The notes below the pieces were generated by a model. The model was not told the DNA's origin and made no database searches. It saw nothing but the letters and a program-made list of their open reading frames with translations. This document shows, piece by piece, positions 61,001-63,720 of a stretch of DNA of 64,000 nucleotides (position 1 is its first letter; each line of letters starts with the position of its first letter). The position numbers were made by a program, and so were the translations under genes. The DNA is from Gari tellinella (lineage: Eukaryota; Mollusca; Bivalvia; Cardiida; Psammobiidae), in contig OV277867.1 in assembly GCA_922989275.2 (NCBI GenBank), positions 41,034,070-41,098,069 on the forward strand, in the 5' to 3' direction.

Positions 61001-63720
61001 ACCTCGCTATTACGACCACTAAAACGAATGCTAATTGAGTGTATAATAGACAGGTGACAGCTTAAAGCAAGGTTACAGTGAAACAGAAAGCTCCAATAGG
61101 AGCTTTCTGTTTCACTGTCACCTTGCTTTAAGCGGTCACCTATCGTAAACACCCTAATAATTAACATAATTTAGTGGTCGTAATAGCGAGGTTTTACTGT
61201 ACGACGGAAATATCTGCCTAACACAGTCGCTACCGTCGGCTTATAGTTTCCTCCTGATTTTACTATTACATTTTGGAATGTAATGTGTTTTTGACTTAGG
61301 AAACATTGATTCGAATGACAAACAGTTTGGATCATGATCATACGCCTTGTCGGCCTTGGCAGTGAAAGGGTTAAAGCAAAGTTGTTTATTCGTATTTCAA
61401 CACTTATTGATATTACTTTAAGGTTAATCCGTTGAATAATATGGTACTGGACGACTGCCACCTGAAACCAAACATTGCCATCCTGCAAGCTCAAACAAAC
61501 TTCACCCAACGACAACAAGACGTTGCATCATTTAATGCGGTAAGTTATAGAACATTGGAGAATACTGTATTACTTCATAATAAACACGTTTATGCTTAAC
61601 CCTTAGCCTGCCACTCACGACTATAGCTCCATATGCAAACAGCTTGGATCCGGATGAGACGCCGAGTAACTCGGCGTCTCATCTGGATCCAAGCTGTTTG
61701 ACACTCGGACAACATTTTCAGCAATTTTGAGCAACTTTGAAGCACTTTGAAACTTGAAGCAGACGAGAAATATAGCAGACGACAATTTATTTGGCGGGCT
61801 AAGAGTTAATTAATTATGTCCGTTGCATCAGTTTAGACCCCGATAACCCACCTTTTTGCAGTTAGATTTTAAAAATGGTCACCGTTTTCAAAACAATGTC
61901 ATTTGCTCCAGTGTAGTTTAGTTGCGTTTAGTTTCGTTAAATGAATAATTTATTCTACACTAGTGTTTATTCACGTATCTATATTCCATTGCAGTAGTTA
62001 ACATAAGGTTTTTAGAACGTTAAAACCCTTAGTAGAACTTATATACTAATAGGAATTATACAGAAAGATAATTCGCTTTTTTGCTGTCAACATTTCAAAA
62101 TATTGATTTTGACATGACATTGCAAACGTCAAGTTTTAGCAATACAGTTTAGAAGACATAACTCTTTCCCATTTAACCCTTTACCTTATAGAAGCGACTT
62201 TTAGCGCATTCATTTTATTCATCCGCCAAAGAAAATAGTTCCATTTTATACTTTCATGAATTTGTACCATAAGAATTTTTTTTCTATATCCTAGCAGATA
62301 GTAACTTAAAGCACGCTGAAAGTAAAGCAGAATGCGCCCTAGGGCGCATTCTGCTTTACTTTTAGCCTGCTTTAATAGGTCACATATCTTAAATACTAGA
62401 AACAGGCTATGGGTTAAAGGTAAATAAACGCAAACCACATGCAACAACATGCAGAAAACGAAAATCTTTTGACATTTTTAGCTAAAAATGTATTTCTATC
62501 TGAATTTGAAACTATTTAGAACCTGATGAGACATCGTGTTACTTTGCGTCGAATATGGTTCTAAACTGTTTGAAAAAGAAATAAATTGTTTTAGCATATA
62601 CGCGTTTATTGGGAAATAGTACGTCTTCTACGCTGTACGATATTTTGTCTTCGAAAGTGTTAAATTAGAAGGTAAGAGTTGGCATGTAGAGATGAATCAT
62701 TCAAATAGTTGTTACAGTGGAGAATCTGTTATTCTTTCCCGTTTAAACGCAAACGTACGCAAACGCAAAACACTAAAACGCAGAAAAGTACAATTTTTTG
62801 ACAATTCTGATAATTCTTGTTTATCTTGGTGGCGTCTGATCTGGCTCCAAACTGTTTGCACTGAAAATAATAGTTTTAGCGTAAACGCGTTTATTGGGAA
62901 AGAATAACAGATTCTCCACTGTACTTGTTTCCACAATGGTTAGTGATGTACTGCATTAATATAACGTTTTTATATTTCCAATTTTTACATGATACATGAG
63001 GACAATAAACAACAGACTAAATAATTTAGAAGGATCCAGATGTTGTCTCTTTCCACCAAAGGAGTGCTTTTTGATACATATGTATCTTCACCTATTCCTC
63101 AAAAGAATATCTATCCCCCTTTGATGGTTCTACGTACTATGTCCTGATAAAGCACCATCGGAAATTTGCACACCGACAGTTCGCTATTTAAAGCAGACAG
63201 GTAGTAAAGCATAAAATGCCTTAAATGAGCTTTCTGCGGTTACCAGCCTGCTTTGAGCATTGTATCAACTTTCTCACTTACTTTCCACTTGTTAAAAATC
63301 ACCCGCCTATAAGGCTGCAGGAAACATTTATTATGGCTCTTCCACAGGCATGGTAAAATAATGAAAGGACATATCTATTAGGAATAAGTACATATATATG
63401 TAAATGTTAAAAGGCGCTTTTATGTGAAAAAAAAACACACTAGAAAACATTTTGCCTCAGGATAAAGGTTTGAATACCCTGGGTATACCATGTCGTAATG
63501 TTTTTCTGTATTTGTTTAAAAATGAAATACCATAGTTTAGAACAAAGCATTCTTGTAGAGCAATAAATGGAAAAAGAAGGGGATATCGCTTGTGCCACTC
63601 AAATTTGGTATAGAATGGACAGGAGCAAATTACGGCTGCCAAGTATCCATTTATAATGTGGACGGTACAGTTGCTATATCCCATGGAGGCATTGAGATGG
63701 GTCAGGGAATTAACACAAAG
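27974..63720 (+). CDS. Aldehyde oxidase / xanthine dehydrogenase-like molybdo-flavoenzyme gene, 27 exons, both ends incomplete
   Basis: Seen: 27 segments that join in frame across GT-AG introns give about 1013 codons. Order: ferredoxin-type [2Fe-2S] domain (CFQGGCGTC, then NSCL across exons 2/3), second [2Fe-2S] domain (CGYC and CRC), FAD domain (FLQGNTSTG, FGAGLSLSNLI), linker, molybdopterin domain (GEAEYADD, HFHMETQ, GGAYGAK, NTAARSPG, GIEMGQGINTK). Family knowledge: these cytosolic homodimeric enzymes hydroxylate aldehydes or N-heterocycles at Mo and pass electrons through Fe-S and FAD to O2 or NAD+. Against bovine xanthine oxidase numbering recalled from the literature, Glu802 aligns with Tyr and Phe914 with Ala, while Arg880 is kept in GKRYP. 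The FFPGYR stretch is absent. I infer aldehyde oxidase rather than xanthine dehydrogenase. No in-frame ATG was found before exon 1, so an upstream first exon is likely. The last part, about 280 codons by comparison with the family, lies beyond the window. Introns are full of MITEs. Confidence 0.9.
28255..28322 (-). repeat. tRNA-like fragment in intron 1
   Basis: On the minus strand it carries CCTGGTTCGAAACCCGCTC, a B box, downstream of a degenerate A-box region. No intact cloverleaf. Confidence 0.45.
28619..28788 (+). CDS. Exon 2: first [2Fe-2S] cluster
   Basis: Residues about 22-78. Contains CFQGGCGTC, the C-x4-C-x2-C of the plant-ferredoxin-type cluster, after VGNEYSPSTALNTWLRE. Acceptor tatttcag, donor gtaagc, ends in phase 0 at AVNS. 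Confidence 0.92.
29151..29311 (+). CDS. Exon 3: fourth ligand of cluster 1 and start of cluster 2
   Basis: Residues about 79-132. Opens with CLLPLYACDG, so NSCL supplies the fourth cysteine of cluster 1, and ends with SQCGYCTPGQVMNMFA, the CxxC half of the second cluster. Strong donor gtaagt. Its last 94 nt are repeated twice in the following intron in damaged form. Confidence 0.93.
29330..29535 (+). pseudogene. Two decayed tandem copies of the 3' end of exon 3 with its splice donor
   Basis: Copies at 29330-29424 and 29443-29535 match 29218-29311 (period about 113 nt), each followed by an intact cgtaagttgt donor. Both have TTT in place of the second cysteine codon of CGYC and a lost base near the start, so the frame breaks. 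Neither has an acceptor in front. They are relics, not coding exons. Confidence 0.88.
29748..29956 (+). mobile_element. Family B MITE, intact
   Basis: TTAA at 29744-29747 and 29957-29960; termini CCCCTTCACTGCC and GGCAGTGAAGGGG; hairpin 29786-29850 with near-perfect 31-nt arms (GATCCTGATCAGACGCCGCG); CAGACGACAA and GATGACGTCACGG toward the right end. TTAA plus CCC..GGG termini fit a piggyBac-type MITE (inference). Confidence 0.9.
30146..30501 (+). repeat. Palindromic repeat L, copy 2, intron 3
   Basis: Same structure as 14234-14599: foldback arms around GAGTCCGCAGGACGAG, then TGACGTGACGTCACAAAAAG. It ends about 22 nt before exon 4. Confidence 0.82.
30524..30603 (+). CDS. Exon 4: second [2Fe-2S] cluster, CRC
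   Basis: Residues about 132-159: LKEMYGDHLTRKQVEDSFDG then VMCRCTG, whose CxC pair completes cluster 2. Phase 1 in and out. A family L repeat ends about 22 nt before its acceptor. Confidence 0.92.
30961..31206 (-). mobile_element. Family A MITE, intron 4
   Basis: TA flanked, full length, full hairpin; ends 30 nt before exon 5. Confidence 0.92.
31237..31316 (+). CDS. Exon 5: end of second Fe-S domain
   Basis: Residues about 159-185: GYRPILAAFKDM, the conserved helix after CRCTG, then the linker toward the FAD domain. Acceptor ttttctag, donor gtaaat. A family A MITE ends 30 nt before the exon. Confidence 0.92.
31502..31684 (+). mobile_element. Family B MITE, left half missing
   Basis: Right hairpin arm GCGGCGTCTGATCAGGATCC, CAGACAATAATG box, end AGAGAAAGGG before TTAA at 31685-31688. 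Confidence 0.75.
31879..32826. mobile_element. Mariner-like non-autonomous element N
   Basis: TA at 31877-31878 and 32827-32828. Termini CGAAGGTAGTTCAAAAAGTG and the inverse of CGAGGGGTGTTCAAATAG; inverted arms extend about 190 nt through TGATATATCA and GGGTCATTTAGGTTCA. The middle is AT-rich without a transposase ORF. Confidence 0.75.
32900..33095 (+). CDS. Exon 6: interdomain linker and FAD-domain start
   Basis: Residues about 186-251. Cys-rich linker (CNKTGRRCKGTC), then FGDTQWFRPTTEKEV and IRFLQGNTSTG, the FAD pyrophosphate-binding loop of this family. Donor gtgagt; a tandem repeat begins at the donor itself. Confidence 0.92.
33096..33480 (+). repeat. Tandem repeat at the 5' end of intron 6
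   Basis: Units of about 105 nt beginning GTTATTCGGTTAACAGTACC, with ATAATAAAACTC twice per unit and CACACCAACGCGTTC; about four units. The first overlaps the splice donor (gtgagttattcgg). Confidence 0.85.
33877..34078 (-). mobile_element. Family A MITE, degenerate
   Basis: AGTGGAGAAGACGTTATTAT left end and a diverged hairpin at 33925-33990; right end eroded next to the family F copy at 34089. Confidence 0.6.
34089..34331 (+). mobile_element. Family F MITE
   Basis: TTAA at 34085-34088 and 34332-34335, termini CCCTTTCCCC / GGTAATGGG. GAAGCGACTTTTAGCG near the left; hairpin module 2 at 34215-34285 (GCAGAATGCGCC / GGCGCATTCTAC). TTAA-type. Confidence 0.85.
34837..34916 (+). CDS. Exon 7: FAD domain
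   Basis: Residues about 251-277: GVFPDQRPDNFDVVVDLASF, the strand and turn after the GNT loop. Acceptor ttgttacag, donor gtacgt, phase 2-in and 0-out consistent with its neighbours. Confidence 0.9.
35097..35342 (+). mobile_element. Family A MITE, intron 7
   Basis: TA flanked, full length, full hairpin. Confidence 0.92.
35999..36145 (+). CDS. Exon 8: FAD domain core
   Basis: Residues about 278-326. IIFGAGLSLSNLINIFER, then ECAKLLSRVANLPVRN; corresponds to the helix that precedes the RNxATxGG-type motif. Exactly 49 codons. A family A MITE starts 17 nt after its donor. Confidence 0.92.
36163..36410 (+). mobile_element. Family A MITE, intron 8
   Basis: TA flanked; CAGTGGAGAAAACG / CGTTTTCTCCCCTG. 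Starts 17 nt after exon 8. Confidence 0.92.
36515..36590. repeat. Module 1 hairpin
   Basis: CAAACTGTCTGAAGTCTGGTC left arm is diverged; right arm GGCGTCTGATCAGGATCC is consensus. Confidence 0.7.
37046..37291 (+). mobile_element. Family A MITE, intron 8
   Basis: TA flanked, full length, full hairpin; ends 69 nt before exon 9. Confidence 0.92.
37361..37463 (+). CDS. Exon 9: FAD domain, RATWAGN motif
   Basis: Residues about 327-361. RATWAGNICMKHAHNDFPSD replaces the usual RNVASIGGN-like flavin loop, followed by VFVMLQVLNARIWI. Acceptor ctacag, donor gtaagc. Confidence 0.9.
37585..37811 (+). mobile_element. Family B MITE, intron 9
   Basis: TTAA at 37581-37584 and 37812-37815; termini CCATTTCACTCTCAATGGCG / GGCAGTGAAAGTG; hairpin about 37610-37674. 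Confidence 0.85.
38383..38448. repeat. Long perfect-type hairpin, GAGGGC variant
   Basis: Arms of 33 nt with two mismatches: CAAACAGTGAAG, then CTGATTAGAGGGCTCC around a CTGCAG centre. Same layout as module 1 but a different core; followed by GTGTACTC/GGTACAC as in the satellite at 3817-5300. Confidence 0.85.
38735..38871 (+). CDS. Exon 10: FAD domain, lacks FFPGYR
   Basis: Residues about 361-406: VPITNFLQTDINGKLVF, then FYKVTQRAQ. The FFPGYR-type stretch of xanthine dehydrogenases is not present; the KVTQRAQN-SH passage resembles invertebrate aldehyde oxidases. Strong acceptor tctttccag. Confidence 0.9.
39840..39950 (+). CDS. Exon 11: C-terminal FAD subdomain
   Basis: Residues about 407-443: NSHCYVTGGFRAKVDK and IVLAYGGLSANF, the conserved AYGG strand. 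Acceptor ccccctag, donor gtatgt, 37 codons. Confidence 0.92.
41124..41190 (+). CDS. Exon 12: C-terminal FAD subdomain
   Basis: Residues about 444-466: NRATKTEAYLNGKNLTDPSV, equal to the xxA.KTE..L.GK pattern. Donor gtaagt; a diverged family A MITE starts 20 nt downstream. Confidence 0.9.
41211..41434 (+). mobile_element. Family A MITE, shortened, intron 12
   Basis: CAGGGGAGAAAACGTTATTC left, GATTTCCCCACTT right; hairpin complete. Starts 20 nt after exon 12. Confidence 0.85.
41708..41808 (+). CDS. Exon 13: C-terminal FAD subdomain
   Basis: Residues about 466-499: TALSTLKSELQVDSSPVL, then AAYRQNLALSLFYK, matching the YR..LA..FF.K signature. Acceptor gttgtag, donor gtaagt. Confidence 0.92.
42989..43153 (+). 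CDS. Exon 14: linker to molybdopterin domain
   Basis: Residues about 500-554. FVLHLAGDTAWLAYRSGAKE, then RPISSGVQSYD and AAAQ just before ATGEAEY. 55 codons, phase 0 on both sides. Confidence 0.92.
43321..43547 (+). mobile_element. Family B MITE, intron 14
   Basis: TTAA at 43317-43320, CCCTTTCACTC start; hairpin 43343-43407 with GATCCTGAGCAGACGCCGCG; CAAACGACAATGAAACGGTG; right end CATGAAAGGGA before ATAATAAG. Confidence 0.82.
43640..43985 (+). pseudogene. C-terminal fragment of a non-LTR retrotransposon ORF
   Basis: An 80-codon frame (43715-43954) includes INFIIIYAKYFIYRCK and FKQNLQNAI..IA, a pattern usual near the C-terminus of LINE ORF2 proteins. No RT motifs remain. Different from the element at 1227. 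Confidence 0.6.
44457..44702 (+). mobile_element. Family A MITE, intron 14
   Basis: TA flanked, full length; hairpin arm has AAACGG on the right. Confidence 0.92.
45183..45305 (+). CDS. Exon 15: start of molybdopterin domain
   Basis: Residues about 555-595: ATGEAEYADDVITYPGQLEA, the invariant TGEA.Y.DD entry of the Mo domain, then AFVLSTVGNAKLGTIDP. Acceptor tgtacag, donor gtaagt. Confidence 0.94.
45624..45869 (-). mobile_element. Family A MITE, intron 15
   Basis: TA flanked, reverse orientation, full hairpin. Confidence 0.92.
45967..46042. repeat. Module 1 hairpin, family B type
   Basis: CAAATAGTTTGGAATCCC left, GATCAGGATTCAAACTGTTTG right around GACGCCGCGTTATGCGGCGTC. Ends 80 nt before exon 16. 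Confidence 0.8.
46122..46208 (+). CDS. Exon 16: molybdopterin domain
   Basis: Residues about 596-624: IPGVVKVITAMDIKGKND, then SPGLTPEE. Donor gtacga; a family D element begins 10 nt after the exon. A decayed copy of the exon's 3' end lies at 46978-47017. Confidence 0.92.
46242..46523. mobile_element. hAT-like MITE nested in family D
   Basis: Inverted termini TACAGGTACTTGACACATAG and its mirror, then TCTAGATC; flanked by exact 8-nt duplications ATTACGAC (46234-46241 and 46524-46531) of the host's own CTATTACGAC. 282 nt, no ORF. Confidence 0.88.
46585..46835 (-). mobile_element. Family B MITE nested in family D
   Basis: TTAA at 46581-46584 and 46836-46839 duplicates the host TTAA in GCTTAAAGCAAGG. 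Reverse orientation relative to 43321-43547; hairpin about 46727-46793; end GTCAGTGAAAGGG. Confidence 0.85.
46978..47017 (+). pseudogene. Decayed partial copy of exon 16 3' end
   Basis: Matches 46168-46208 with several substitutions and a 3-nt loss, is followed by a gtacgg donor-like site and, as in the original, by a family D element after about 13 nt. There is no acceptor. It appears to be part of a tandem duplication that includes the MITE. Confidence 0.8.
47031..47222 (+). mobile_element. Family D MITE behind the exon 16 copy
   Basis: CAGTAAAACCTCTCTATTAC start; hairpin with CAGAAATCTCC / GGAGCGTTCTG; right terminus eroded. Lacks the two insertions of its partner at 46219. Confidence 0.8.
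47587..47680 (-). mobile_element. Family A MITE fragment
   Basis: AGTGGAGAATGCGTTAATATT, CCCAATAAACGCG, GAGCCAGATCAGACTC, GAGCTGTTTGC; right half missing. Confidence 0.65.
47757..47998 (+). mobile_element. Family B-type element, intron 16
   Basis: CCCTTTCCCTGCC start, repeated TCGTCTGC boxes, hairpin 47897-47962 (GATCCTGATCAGACGCCGCA), end GTTGGCAGCGAACG. Terminal TTAA is eroded. Confidence 0.75.
48040..48193 (+). repeat. Family B-like fragment
   Basis: TTAACCCTACTACTGGCG start, TATCGTCTGA boxes, half hairpin, GGCAGGATAAGGGTTTAA end. Confidence 0.6.
48479..48550 (+). tRNA. tRNA-Pro (anticodon TGG)
   Basis: A complete 72-nt cloverleaf in intron 16 of the oxidase gene. Acceptor arms GGCTCGT/ACGAGCC pair fully; anticodon stem CTCGC/GCGAG holds loop TTTGGGT with TGG at 48511-48513; the T arm contains GGTTCAAATCC; A box TGGTCTAGGGG. 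A T-rich stretch after 48553 would stop RNA polymerase III. No CCA is encoded, as usual in eukaryotes. It looks functional, unlike the tRNA-like SINE heads elsewhere. Confidence 0.95.
49166..49348 (+). mobile_element. Family D MITE, shortened
   Basis: CAGTCAAACCTCTATTAC / GTAATAGAGAGG..ACTG, TA flanked; hairpin module 2 reduced to one arm. Confidence 0.75.
49410..49729 (+). mobile_element. Family M MITE inside a fragment of element N
   Basis: CCCTCTCTACAACGACCCTC left, GTCGTTTTAGAGAGAGGGCA right then CTG TA. Half hairpin GCGGCGTCTGATCTGGATTC. Both sides (49380-49409, 49730-49788) match element N termini (GATATATCACACATGC, GAACACCCCTC). Confidence 0.72.
49806..49863 (+). CDS. Exon 17: molybdopterin domain
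   Basis: Residues about 625-644: VLASTDITYCGQAVAIVLA, the GQ.V..V.A strand. Short exon with acceptor tttgcag and donor gtaaga. Confidence 0.92.
49985..50179 (+). mobile_element. TA-flanked MITE H with long inner palindrome
   Basis: Termini CAGTTGAACTTCGATATCTC / GAGATATCACAGTTCGACTG. Inner palindrome 50010-50103: GCTCGGTTAGGTCAAACATA and its mirror around CGTGGCTCAGCCACG. Confidence 0.82.
50493..50718 (-). mobile_element. Family A MITE, intron 17
   Basis: TA flanked; right part shortened (GTAAGAATAACG). Ends 56 nt before exon 18. Confidence 0.9.
50775..50924 (+). CDS. Exon 18: molybdopterin domain
   Basis: Residues about 644-694: ESYGTALGAAAAVKVTYTDI, then EDAIKQQSFFPKV. Phase 1 to 1; donor gtgagt. 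Confidence 0.92.
51144..51387 (+). mobile_element. Family F MITE, intron 18
   Basis: TTAA at 51140-51143 and 51388-51391; CCCATTACCCCATAAATACG start, hairpin GCAGAATATGCC / GGCACAGTCTGC, GGCTATGGGGTAATGGA end. Confidence 0.85.
51517..51731 (+). mobile_element. Family C MITE, intron 18
   Basis: TTAA at 51513-51516 and 51732-51735; CCCATTTGTGCCC / GGTATAAACGGG; hairpin about 51558-51619 (GACTCTGATCAGACGCCG). The TTAA flanks rejoin as CGACTTAAGCGAG, a family H-like context. Confidence 0.85.
51951..52156 (+). mobile_element. Family D MITE, intron 18
   Basis: Left terminus eroded, right AGAGGGGTTTTACTG TA; hairpin 52015-52092 is a near-perfect module 2 with CAGAAAGCTCCTTTAGGAGC. Confidence 0.85.
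52238..52460 (+). repeat. Hairpin repeat I, copy 1
   Basis: CAAACAGTGTAGATCAAGGC and mirror up to 52308, then a 150-nt body with CAAACTCAGA and TGCAATGCAATAAGGCAG. Matches 63776-64000. Confidence 0.8.
52725..52804 (+). CDS. Exon 19: substrate pocket segment with HFHMETQ
   Basis: Residues about 694-720: GTISMGEQYHFHMETQ. The residue aligned with xanthine oxidase Glu802 is Tyr here; the ET of the HF..ET motif is kept. Acceptor gtttcag, donor gtacta. Confidence 0.92.
52875..53080 (+). mobile_element. Family C MITE, intron 19
   Basis: CCCATTTACGCCCAGTGG start after a mutated TTAA (TCAA). Hairpin 52994-53058 has perfect 32-nt arms around one unpaired base (CTCTGATCAGACGCCGCAT). Confidence 0.85.
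53392..53440 (+). repeat. Family D left-end fragment
   Basis: TACAGTAAAATTTACAATTA CGACCACCAAACAGAG, just before exon 20. Confidence 0.6.
53456..53565 (+). CDS. Exon 20: molybdopterin domain
   Basis: Residues about 721-757: ISLCIPTESGLDVVSSTQWI, then NAISNVTGLSKN, equal to the P.E...Q.. helix region. A family A MITE begins 9 nt after the donor. Confidence 0.92.
53575..53825 (-). mobile_element. Family A MITE, intron 20
   Basis: CAGTTGAGAAGACGCTATTC / ACGTCTTCTCCATTG; hairpin 53637-53703 with CGCCGGGTAACCCGGCG. Starts 9 nt after exon 20. Confidence 0.87.
53884..53955 (+). repeat. tRNA-like SINE head fragment
   Basis: Contains GTGATCTAGTGGTAACGC as A box and GGGCGTGAGTTCGATCC as B box, but no pairing acceptor stem. 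It is a SINE remnant rather than a tRNA gene. Confidence 0.6.
54085..54285. repeat. (CAGA)n tract
   Basis: GACAGACAGACATAC-type simple repeat; ORFs of both strands across it are Arg/Asp/Thr or Ser/Cys/Leu artefacts. Confidence 0.92.
54376..54480 (+). CDS. Exon 21: GGAYGAK motif
   Basis: Residues about 757-792: VKRLGGAYGAKITRNNFVAA. The Mo-cofactor loop GGGFGGK of the family is GGAYGAK here. Acceptor ttgcag, donor gtgggac. Confidence 0.93.
54505..54726 (+). mobile_element. Family B-type element, intron 21
   Basis: TCGTCTGC and TTGTCTGC boxes, hairpin 54624-54688 with the TTATAAGACGCC variant in both arms, end GGCAGTAATAGAG before TTAA. Confidence 0.8.
54924..54990. repeat. Module 1 hairpin
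   Basis: CAAACAGTTTTGATCCTGATC left, GATTAGAAACCGAACGGTTTG right around GATGTCGCGTAATGCGACGTC. Confidence 0.75.
55055..55133 (+). CDS. Exon 22: GKRYP segment
   Basis: Residues about 792-818: RPVKFRLTLQDNMKMIGKRY, then PYVANYE. The Arg of GKRYP aligns with the pocket Arg880 of xanthine oxidase and is retained. Confidence 0.92.
55243..55655 (+). mobile_element. Family A MITE, interrupted or diverged
   Basis: Left half 55243-55375 is typical (CAGTGGAGAAAACGTTATTC); a right-half-like part follows at 55515-55655 (GTTTGGAATCAGTCAGACGC to GTCGTTCCCACTA). About 140 nt between are unassigned. Confidence 0.65.
55661..56141 (+). mobile_element. Family D MITE with about 280 nt of foreign sequence
   Basis: CAGTAAAAAACCCTCTATTA left with TA, GGTTATTTACTG right with TA. 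Module 2 at 56045-56095 is damaged. 55710-56035 matches nothing else in the window. Ends 18 nt before exon 23. Confidence 0.65.
56160..56274 (+). CDS. Exon 23: molybdopterin domain
   Basis: Residues about 819-857: VGFTEVGQLNGIKVTYYGDC, then NNVNDNSLEPMQSWADN. 38 codons plus 1 nt; donor gtacag. Confidence 0.9.
56340..56465 (+). repeat. Family F fragment
   Basis: Hairpin CTTAAAGCTGGCTGAAAG, GCAGAATGCGCC and mirror, ending GGCTATGGGG. Left part of the element is absent. Confidence 0.75.
56933..57170 (+). mobile_element. Family F MITE
   Basis: CCATTACCCCATAAATACGC start, module 2 hairpin 57062-57133, end AGGCTATGGG before TTAA at 57171-57174. Confidence 0.8.
57310..58049. mobile_element. TA-flanked element J, related to family A termini
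   Basis: TA at 57308-57309 and 58050-58051. Inverted termini CAGTGGTAAATACGCTATTC, then CTACCCA; subterminal ACGCGTTTC repeats. 740 nt, with a truncated family F-like piece at about 57778-57880. Confidence 0.82.
58078..58440 (+). repeat. Interspersed repeat R, copy 2
   Basis: Reverse-complement partner of 13375-13740; ends with GGTACTTGAACGCGC. Class unknown. Confidence 0.8.
58704..58880 (+). repeat. Family M-like fragment with hairpin
   Basis: ACAGTGCTCCCTCTGTACAA left end; hairpin 58808-58873 with CAGCTTGATTCC / GGTTTAAGCTG. The remaining right part is not recognised. Confidence 0.65.
59065..59145 (+). CDS. Exon 24: NTAARSPG motif
   Basis: Residues about 857-884: AYLCPNWKISCVAVKTNKAA, then NTAARSPG. 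In xanthine oxidases the equivalent is NTAFRGFGG; the substrate-stacking Phe is replaced by Ala. Acceptor cccttacag, donor gtaagg, phases match exons 23 and 25. Confidence 0.92.
59412..59486. repeat. Module 1-like hairpin, GAGGGC variant
   Basis: GCAAACAGTGTATACC left, GGGACCTACACTGTTTGC right, core GATCAGAGGGCATC. Confidence 0.75.
60123..60230. repeat. Long palindrome, 45-nt arms
   Basis: GTTGTTTGTTTCAGTGTAGG and CATGATGA-like inner part mirror at CCTACACTGAAACAAACAA; spacer about 12 nt (GCAAGGGTTATA). Lies 63 nt before exon 25. Confidence 0.85.
60293..60402 (+). CDS. Exon 25: molybdopterin domain
   Basis: Residues about 884-920: GSLPTIFITESIMEHVAKSL, then DAIDIRLMNTYTDGA, the helix pair after the R.PG loop. 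Confidence 0.92.
60430..60745 (+). mobile_element. Family M MITE, intron 25
   Basis: TACAGTGCTCCTTCTCTACA left terminus; ACGACTCTCCC and TCCCTCC motifs as at 49410; hairpin 60628-60692 with CAGCTTGAATCC in both arms. Right terminus eroded. Confidence 0.75.
60971..61372 (+). mobile_element. Family B MITE split by family D
   Basis: Left ACCCCTTTCACTGC, right TTGGCAGTGAAAGGG before TTAA at 61371-61374; contains half of a hairpin near 61318-61345. The copy of D at 60994-61199 sits inside. Confidence 0.75.
60994..61199 (+). mobile_element. Family D MITE, intact, nested
   Basis: TA at 60992-60993 and 61200-61201; CAGTAAAACCTCGCTATTAC in both termini (same C/G change in both arms); perfect-type module 2 hairpin 61060-61137. 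Confidence 0.9.
61423..61539 (+). CDS. Exon 26: molybdopterin domain
   Basis: Residues about 921-959: VNPLNNMVLDDCHLKPNIAI, then FTQRQQDVASFNA; the variable helical segment before the conserved KKGI strand. Confidence 0.88.
61600..61812 (+). mobile_element. Family B-type element, intron 26
   Basis: TTAACCCTTAGCCTGCC start, hairpin 61636-61700 with GATGAGACGCCGAG arms, GCAGACGA boxes, GGCGGGCTAAGAG end before TTAA. Confidence 0.82.
62145..62635 (+). mobile_element. Family A MITE, old, split by a family F copy
   Basis: CAGTTTAGAAGACATAAC left, ACGTCTTCTACGCTG right, TA flanks. The TTTAAACGCAAAC site is interrupted at TTAA by 62177-62413. Confidence 0.8.
62177..62413 (+). mobile_element. Family F MITE, nested
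   Basis: TTAA at 62173-62176 and 62414-62417; CCCTTTACCTTATAGAAGCG / GGCTATGGG; module 2 hairpin 62306-62377 with perfect GCAGAATGCGCCC / GGGCGCATTCTGC. Confidence 0.9.
62715..62921 (+). mobile_element. Family A MITE lacking the left hairpin arm
   Basis: TA flanked, intact termini; the hairpin is reduced to TGGCGTCTGATCTGGCTCC. A precise loss of one arm by about 39 nt. Confidence 0.9.
63175..63262. repeat. Degenerate module 2 hairpin
   Basis: TTTAAAGCAGACAGGTAGTA, AAAATGCC..AGCTTTCTGC, GCCTGCTTTGAGC; no termini. Confidence 0.55.
63559..63720 (+). CDS. Exon 27: GIEMGQGINTK, last exon in window
   Basis: Residues about 960-1013. NKWKKKGISLVPLKFGIEWT, then VAISHGGIEMGQGINTK, the invariant Mo-domain strand. 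Donor gtaaga shows the gene continues; the catalytic Glu (1261 in xanthine oxidase) would be downstream. Confidence 0.94.
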
